From: Clostridia bacterium | Lineage (GTDB): Bacteria > Bacillota_A > Clostridia > Christensenellales > Aristaeellaceae | DNA length: 60,660 nucleotides | Direction: 5' to 3' | Assembly (NCBI GenBank): GCA_017509065.1 | Contig: JAFWQM010000124.1 | Location: forward strand, 1-60,660 | Shown here: one piece after another, positions 56,038 through 60,660 of the stretch | How the letters are laid out: each line of letters opens with the position of its first letter | Position numbering within the stretch: the stretch's first letter is position 1 | Position numbers and translations under genes: made by a program | The notes under the pieces: model-generated | What the model was told of the DNA's origin: nothing | Seen by the model: only the letters and a program-made list of their open reading frames with translations | Database searches by the model: none

Positions 56038-57714
56038 TTATCGCATAAATGTTCCCAGCGCTTCCGCCAGCGCTTTTTCTTCCCGCGCGGCGGTTTCACT
56101 GTCAGGGGCTGAAACGGAGATATAGATTTTCAGCTTGGGTTCCGTGCCGGATGGCCGCACCACCGCGGACGCGCCGCCTGCAAGATAGAATTTCAGCACG
56201 TCGGAAGGAGGCAGACCGTCCAACCCGGGGCCGTAGTCCAGGCGCTTTTCGATCTCTCTGCCGCCGATTTCTGTGAGTCCTCCCCGGAAGAAACGCATGA
56301 TCGCCTGCATTTTGTCAAAGCCCGCCGCGCCTTCAAAGGTGAAGCTGTGCAGGGTGTTCAGGCAGTAGCCGTATTCGCCGTAGAGCTGATTCAGCTTTTG
56401 CGTCAGGCTGACGCCGCGCTGCTTGTGCCAGGCGAACATTTCGCAGATCAGGAAGGCGGCGTCCACGGCGTCCTTGTCCCGCACATAGGTGCCGGACAGG
56501 TAGCCGTAGCTTTCCTCGAAACCGAAAATATAACGTTCCGGATGGCCTTCCGCTTCCAGGCGGCCGATGGTTTCGCCGATGAACTTGAAGCCCGTCAGCA
56601 CGTTCCGAGTCTCCACGCCGTAATGGGAGGCGATGGCTTCGCCCATGTCGGTAGTCACGATGGTTTTTACCAGCACAGGGTTTTCCGGCATGGTGCCGAG
56701 GGCCAGGCGGCGGGAGCAGATGTAGTCCAGCAGCAGCAGTCCCGTTTCATTACCGGTGAGCAGCTCGTATTCGCCCCGGTTGTTCTTCACCGCGATGCCG
56801 CAGCGGTCGCAGTCCGGGTCGGTGGCGAGGAGCAGGTCGGCATCCAGCTTCGCGGCGTATTGCAGGCCCAGCTCCATGGCCTCCCGGATCTCGGGGTTCG
56901 GGTAGGGGCAAGTGGGGAAATGGCCGTCGGGTTGCTCCTGCTCCTTCACCACGGTCACGTTGGTGTAGCCGCTCTCCCGCAGGGTTCGCAAGACGGGCTT
57001 GAGCCCCGTGCCGTTCAGGGGCGAATACACGATGGCCACGTTCTTTTCGATTTGCTCGTCCCCCAGCAAGGACTGTTTTTTCACTTTCTCCACGAAATCC
57101 GTGTATACCTGGTCAGGGATGTACTCGATTGCGCCGCTTTGCAGACCGGCGTCAAAGTCCGTCCGCCTGATGTCCGCGAACATGTCCAGCTTGTCGATCT
57201 CGGCCAATATCTCTTTCGCAGCTTCAGTGGTGATCTGGCAGCCGTCCGCGCCGTAGACCTTATAGCCGTTGTACTTGGCGGGGTTGTGGCTGGCGGTGAC
57301 CATCACGCCCGCGGCGCATTCCAATGCGCGCACGGCATAGGATAGGCAAGGCGTGGGCATGAGCTGTGGATAAATCATGGCTTTGATGCCGTTGGCTGCG
57401 AACACGCCGGAGGCGACCCTGGCGAATTCATCGCTCAGGATGCGGGAATCATAGCTGACCGCAATGCGGCGCTTGTCCACCGGGAAATGCTTCACCACGT
57501 AGTCCGCCAGGCCCTGGCTGGCTTTCGCCACGGTATGGATGTTCATGCGGTTGGTGCCCGCGCCGATCACACCGCGCAATCCACCGGTGCCAAAGGCCAG
57601 AGAGCGGTAAAAGGCGTCCTCCTTGGCCGCTTCGTCCATGGCTTTGAGTTCGTCTTGCAGGGAAGCGTCGGCTTCTTTCAGCCAGCGCTGGTAGGTCTGT
57701 TCGATGCTGCTCAT
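56038..57714 (-). CDS. pgcA: Phosphoglucomutase / phosphomannomutase
   Basis: The protein has 558 residues of the alpha-D-phosphohexomutase superfamily. The phosphoserine loop is VMVTASHNPAKYNGYK, the metal loop is DPDCDRCG (DxDxD-type), the sugar loop is GFEESYGYLSG, and the phosphate-binding end is RPSGTEPKLKIY. It interconverts glucose-1-P and glucose-6-P and feeds glycan and cell-wall synthesis. The length matches the PgcA/YbbT group (about 560-580). It probably forms an operon with the following GH5 gene. Confidence 0.95.
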   Translation of the reverse strand: MSSIEQTYQRWLKEADASLQDELKAMDEAAKEDAFYRSLAFGTGGLRGVIGAGTNRMNIHTVAKASQGLADYVVKHFPVDKRRIAVSYDSRILSDEFARVASGVFAANGIKAMIYPQLMPTPCLSYAVRALECAAGVMVTASHNPAKYNGYKVYGADGCQITTEAAKEILAEIDKLDMFADIRRTDFDAGLQSGAIEYIPDQVYTDFVEKVKKQSLLGDEQIEKNVAIVYSPLNGTGLKPVLRTLRESGYTNVTVVKEQEQPDGHFPTCPYPNPEIREAMELGLQYAAKLDADLLLATDPDCDRCGIAVKNNRGEYELLTGNETGLLLLDYICSRRLALGTMPENPVLVKTIVTTDMGEAIASHYGVETRNVLTGFKFIGETIGRLEAEGHPERYIFGFEESYGYLSGTYVRDKDAVDAAFLICEMFAWHKQRGVSLTQKLNQLYGEYGYCLNTLHSFTFEGAAGFDKMQAIMRFFRGGLTEIGGREIEKRLDYGPGLDGLPPSDVLKFYLAGGASAVVRPSGTEPKLKIYISVSAPDSETAAREEKALAEALGTFMR

Positions 57715-57742
57715 ACATGCTTCTCCTTATGGAATGAATTTG

Positions 57743-58591
57743 TCAGTTCATGTTCAGTCCCATGCGGTACAGAACTGCGGCAGTATGGGAGCCCCTGCCT
57801 TCACAGGCTTCAAAAAAGGATGCATACCGCTGCTGTTCATGAAAAAACCGCGTGCTGCCCATGACCTTTTTCAAGTAGTATTCCGCCAGTCCCTCTGTCA
57901 CGGGCCAGGTTTCAAAGCGGTGAAACGCGTCCTCATCCTTTAAAGCGCGTTTCAGCAGATAGATGATGTATTCATGACCGATGAAATAGAAAGCGTCCTC
58001 CGGGCTGCGGGCAATGCCGAATACATCCTGATCCTCGGAAATGTCAATGGCCTCCGGGCCGTTTTCGACCGACGCGACCATGGTGGCATAAAAGCACTCT
58101 GACGGGAGCGCGCAGCCCACGGCGGCTTCCGCCCGGTCCGTAAAGCCGCTGCTTTCAAACAGGGGCATGACCTTCTCGATATAGGCTGCCAGCATTGCCT
58201 GATCCTGGGGCCAGATGCTTTGAACGTAATGATCATAGCAGGAAGCCATGGCCTCTGCGATTTCCCGGGCAGGCTTATCCAGGCCGTTGTCGATATAGTA
58301 TGCCGGCGCTTCTCCCGCGTCTGCCTGCCGCACAATTTCCTGATAAAACGCTTTCGCGCTTTCCCTGCCCTCGGCAGGAAGGCAAATCAGCAGTCCATAC
58401 AGCGCGCCGCAATGCGCCCCGCCGCGTACCGTGATCAGCCGTTCATGCCGCTTCAGGGTTTCCAACGTCCGCCCCGGGTAAGCCGCCCGGTGCTTTTGTC
58501 CATAAGCGTTGTCATAGCCGCACTGAGCGACGGAGAGCATATGGAAAATGAAATTCGCTTCCCGGTTGGCAATCAGCCTGATCCTGTTCAT
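57743..58591 (-). CDS. Unknown protein with a degenerate HExxH-like metallopeptidase motif
   Basis: The protein has 282 residues; I do not recognise the family. A central motif FIGHEYIIYLLK (about residues 202-213) followed 24 residues later by EGLAEYYLKKV looks like the gluzincin pattern HExxH...EGxAE but has Tyr in place of the second His. No signal peptide or membrane helix is seen. It is one of three genes on the minus strand with pgcA and the CE2-like esterase (gaps of 28 and 26 bases), so it is probably co-transcribed. It may be an inactive or altered peptidase, or unrelated. Confidence 0.6.
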   Translation of the reverse strand: MNRIRLIANREANFIFHMLSVAQCGYDNAYGQKHRAAYPGRTLETLKRHERLITVRGGAHCGALYGLLICLPAEGRESAKAFYQEIVRQADAGEAPAYYIDNGLDKPAREIAEAMASCYDHYVQSIWPQDQAMLAAYIEKVMPLFESSGFTDRAEAAVGCALPSECFYATMVASVENGPEAIDISEDQDVFGIARSPEDAFYFIGHEYIIYLLKRALKDEDAFHRFETWPVTEGLAEYYLKKVMGSTRFFHEQQRYASFFEACEGRGSHTAAVLYRMGLNMN

Positions 58592-58617
58592 TTCCTTCTC
58601 CCGTTATCACTTTTCGG

Positions 58618-59646
58618 TTATTCCAGCTTCAGCAGTTTTTTCAGCGTATCCACAATCTCCCTGGCCGCCTGGCGGTGGGAGTCGCGGCTGGGGTGCATCC
58701 GGGCGCCGAGGGTCTTGGCGTCGGACAGGCTGAGGTAATAGGCGTTTTGATCACCGTTCGCCCGCACGTCCTCCACCGCGCCTTTGAGGATGTCTTCCAC
58801 GGTATGGCCGCACAGGCCGTAGGCCCACAGGATGACCGCCTGGGGATACCGTGCGCGAACAGCTTCCATCAGTTCCACAGCACGGGTGCGCAGCTCGGCG
58901 CGGACAAGGGGCAGCTCGTTCGCTTCCACTCTGGTGAGTGCGGAGGAATCGTTGGTGCCCAGGTTGATCACCACCGCGTCGGCGGGGCGTTCGTCAGCGG
59001 GCGCGGGCACATCGCCGCCGGGAGTGACGCCGCAGAGCTGATTATAAATCCGTCCGATGCGGCTTTCAGGCTGGTTGTCCCAGCTGCGGGCCGCGCCCCA
59101 GCCGCCCAGAGCGACCACGCGCTTGTCGGCTTTCAGTTCTTCCGCCACCAGCGTGGGGAAGGCGGGCATGTGGGAAACGAACACCATGCGCCATTCCTGG
59201 CCCTCGCCATAAGGACCCATCGTGCCTTCGCCCACGGTCAGGCTGTCGCCGATGAATTCGATCATCTGGGACCGGGCCTCCGCCTCCTGCGGCTCGCCGT
59301 CGGTAATCACCGCGTTCAGGATCACTGGCCCCGCTTCGTCATAGCTGGGCTGGGTATCGCGGATGACGGTGATTTCATGGGGAAAATGGCTGTCCAGCCC
59401 CGCCAGAGCGGTGTAGGTATGCGTGCCCTCAAGGATCGGGAACCGAGCGACCGGCGCGCCATCCATCAGCACGCCCAGCCATTGGGCATGGTCGGCGGAG
59501 GTGCACGTCACTTCCACGTCCACCCGCGTACAGGCCAGCTTCACCCGCACGCCCGAACCGCTCCACCAAAGGTGCTGCCGCGTTTCATTGGGGTCACGCC
59601 GTCCGATGGGGAAAAATCGCGCGTCGGGAAGATCAAATCGCTGCAT
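58618..59646 (-). CDS. SGNH/GDSL esterase, CE2-like
   Basis: The protein has 342 residues from ATG 59646 (AAAGGAG eight bases upstream). The N-terminal jelly-roll (about 1-110, LPDARFFPIGRR) and the C-terminal SGNH domain with the nucleophile in EFIGDSLTVGEG, the Asn block INLGTNDSS and the catalytic Asp-His HPSRDSHRQA match the arrangement of carbohydrate esterase family 2, which removes acetyl groups from xylan or other glycans. No signal peptide is visible, so it may act on imported oligosaccharides. It is the first gene of a minus-strand group with the unknown gene, pgcA and the GH5 gene. Confidence 0.85.
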   Translation of the reverse strand: MQRFDLPDARFFPIGRRDPNETRQHLWWSGSGVRVKLACTRVDVEVTCTSADHAQWLGVLMDGAPVARFPILEGTHTYTALAGLDSHFPHEITVIRDTQPSYDEAGPVILNAVITDGEPQEAEARSQMIEFIGDSLTVGEGTMGPYGEGQEWRMVFVSHMPAFPTLVAEELKADKRVVALGGWGAARSWDNQPESRIGRIYNQLCGVTPGGDVPAPADERPADAVVINLGTNDSSALTRVEANELPLVRAELRTRAVELMEAVRARYPQAVILWAYGLCGHTVEDILKGAVEDVRANGDQNAYYLSLSDAKTLGARMHPSRDSHRQAAREIVDTLKKLLKLE

Positions 59647-59747
59647 AATACGGACTCCTTTCGATGTTGGATTGTATCTATTCAGTCGATGTGAAATAAT
59701 GAAAAGGAACGCTGGGGCGTAATGTTTATTGCGCACCACACGTTTGT

Positions 59748-60660
59748 TCACGCGCCGGGAGCCAGCGGGATGCTGGCCCGGCGCGATTTCGTTGCTTTCA
59801 AGGTTTCTCCGTCCTCGTTGCCAACTTTGCCGATGAAGCGGTAGTAGATGTCGACCCGCATCACGGTTTCTCCATCTATAACCTCCTTCTCATGCACGAC
59901 CACCTTTTCAATCAGCGTGTGCAGGAGTTCTTCGGTCAGTTCGGTGATGTTCGTGTACTGCTCCACCAGATCGGCAAATTCCTTGGCGTCACGGCTTTGA
60001 CGGGCATAGTTGGCAAGCAGGGATTGAATCTCATTGTACCTGTCTTTCAGCTTCCGGGATTCAGCCTCGTAATCAGCGGATAGACTGGCAAAGCGTTCGT
60101 CGGAGATGCATCCGAACACGTTATCTTCGTACAGCCGTTTCATCAGAATATCAAGTTCGGAGATGCGCCGCTGGCACTGGTCTGCTTCCTTAATATATGC
60201 CGCTTTTTCGCCAATCCATTCCTTTTCGGAAAGCTGCGTCAGATAAGCAATGTACTTTTCCTTATCTTCTGCCGCAAGGCTTGCGTGACGCTGAATGTCC
60301 TCCAGAAGCACGGCATTGATCTGCTTCACAGAAATGTAGTGGGTGGAACACTCGTTGCCGCCATAGCGCCGGTGTTTGCCACAGCAGTAATGTCCGCAGA
60401 TTTTCCTGCCGGTGGCGGAGGAAAACTCCATGCGGCTGTTGCATCCTCCGCAGAACATCAGGCCCCGGAGCTTGTTTTCTGGATTTGCGGTAGGCGCTGG
60501 CTGTTTGACTTGGACACGTTGCTGAACGGTATAGAAGGTGTCCTCATCCACCAGCGCTTCGTGAGTGCCTTCTACCGTGATCCACTCTTCCTCCGGCCTT
60601 GCTACAATGCGCTTATCCTTGAAGGATTTTGTCTGCGTTTTCTGCCAGACCAGCTTGCCC
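59748..60660 (-). CDS. Large serine recombinase, C-terminal part (gene continues past the window)
   Basis: At least 304 residues; the frame is open to the right edge (GKLVWQKTQTKSFKDKRIVA is the first visible sequence), so the N-terminal catalytic domain is outside. It has the recombinase domain end, zinc ribbon CGGCNSRMEF and CGKHRRYGGNECSTHYI, a coiled coil (about 110-200) and a DUF4368-like C-terminus (VEQYTNITELTEELLHTLIEKVVVHE). It differs from the recombinase at 26934, so a second element begins here. The left end of that element is expected between 59647 and 59748 but no matching inverted end can be seen without the other side. Confidence 0.93.
   Translation of the reverse strand, partial: GKLVWQKTQTKSFKDKRIVARPEEEWITVEGTHEALVDEDTFYTVQQRVQVKQPAPTANPENKLRGLMFCGGCNSRMEFSSATGRKICGHYCCGKHRRYGGNECSTHYISVKQINAVLLEDIQRHASLAAEDKEKYIAYLTQLSEKEWIGEKAAYIKEADQCQRRISELDILMKRLYEDNVFGCISDERFASLSADYEAESRKLKDRYNEIQSLLANYARQSRDAKEFADLVEQYTNITELTEELLHTLIEKVVVHEKEVIDGETVMRVDIYYRFIGKVGNEDGETLKATKSRRASIPLAPGA

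Overview
The window (60,660 bases) looks like the chromosome of a spore-forming, low-redox Firmicute of class Clostridia. This rests on a tRNA operon with consensus sigma-A promoter, SpoIID, a T-box leader on alaS, ctsR-mcsA-mcsB-clpC, clostripain, and strong AGGAGG ribosome sites. The fairly high GC and a plant-glycan gene set would suit a gut or rumen lineage such as Christensenellales, but that placement is inference only.

Layout. 1-463: tRNA operon (Pro, Glu, Met, Asp, minus strand) with a perfect promoter. 484-775: a decayed coiled-coil remnant that resembles the start of an IS66-type transposase. 784-8505: MATE pump, a secreted tyrosine phosphatase with an unusual N-terminal domain, SpoIID lipoprotein, a six-repeat peptidoglycan-binding protein, and a cutC-glycosylasparaginase pair. 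8611-8802: the first of several copies of a dispersed palindromic repeat. 8936-17369: lysA-like decarboxylase, T-box and a short alaS, then the CtsR-regulated protein quality-control operon. 17461-26871: an amino-acid dehydrogenase, an MBL-fold lipoprotein, a Cys-rich protein, nagB, a flavoprotein, a membrane-anchored clostripain, and an ECF sigma/anti-sigma pair.

26884-40176 is a mobile element of about 13.3 kb. Its ends are 18-base near-identical inverted repeats (17 of 18 match), each bordered on the outside by the dinucleotide GT, as expected for integration by the large serine recombinase encoded at its left end. It carries a TnpW-like gene, a MobQ-type relaxase that appears to start at ATT, a DUF3847 gene, an oriT-like sequence with a recognisable nick region, an XRE regulator, and a five-gene cargo operon: hsdR-hsdM-hsdS, a DUF2971 protein and a 212-residue unknown protein. 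This is a mobilizable type I restriction island with an embedded candidate defence accessory gene, and it is the most interesting system here.

40313-49323: a LysM protein, then a carbohydrate region: GH36 alpha-galactosidase divergent from a LacI regulator, and a minus-strand operon of class II aldolase, FGGY kinase, GatD-like dehydrogenase, aldo/keto reductase and FucU mutarotase. Matching operator palindromes lie at the start of the GH36 gene and just downstream of the strong promoter of the aldolase operon, which suggests one LacI-type regulon. 49661-54489: a potassium module, ktrB-ktrA-small membrane ORF-kdpD-like-kdpE, without kdpFABC. 54795-59646: GH5 endoglucanase, phosphoglucomutase, a protein with a degenerate HExxH-like motif, and a CE2-like esterase. 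59748-60660: the C-terminal part of a second large serine recombinase, so another mobile element begins at the right edge.
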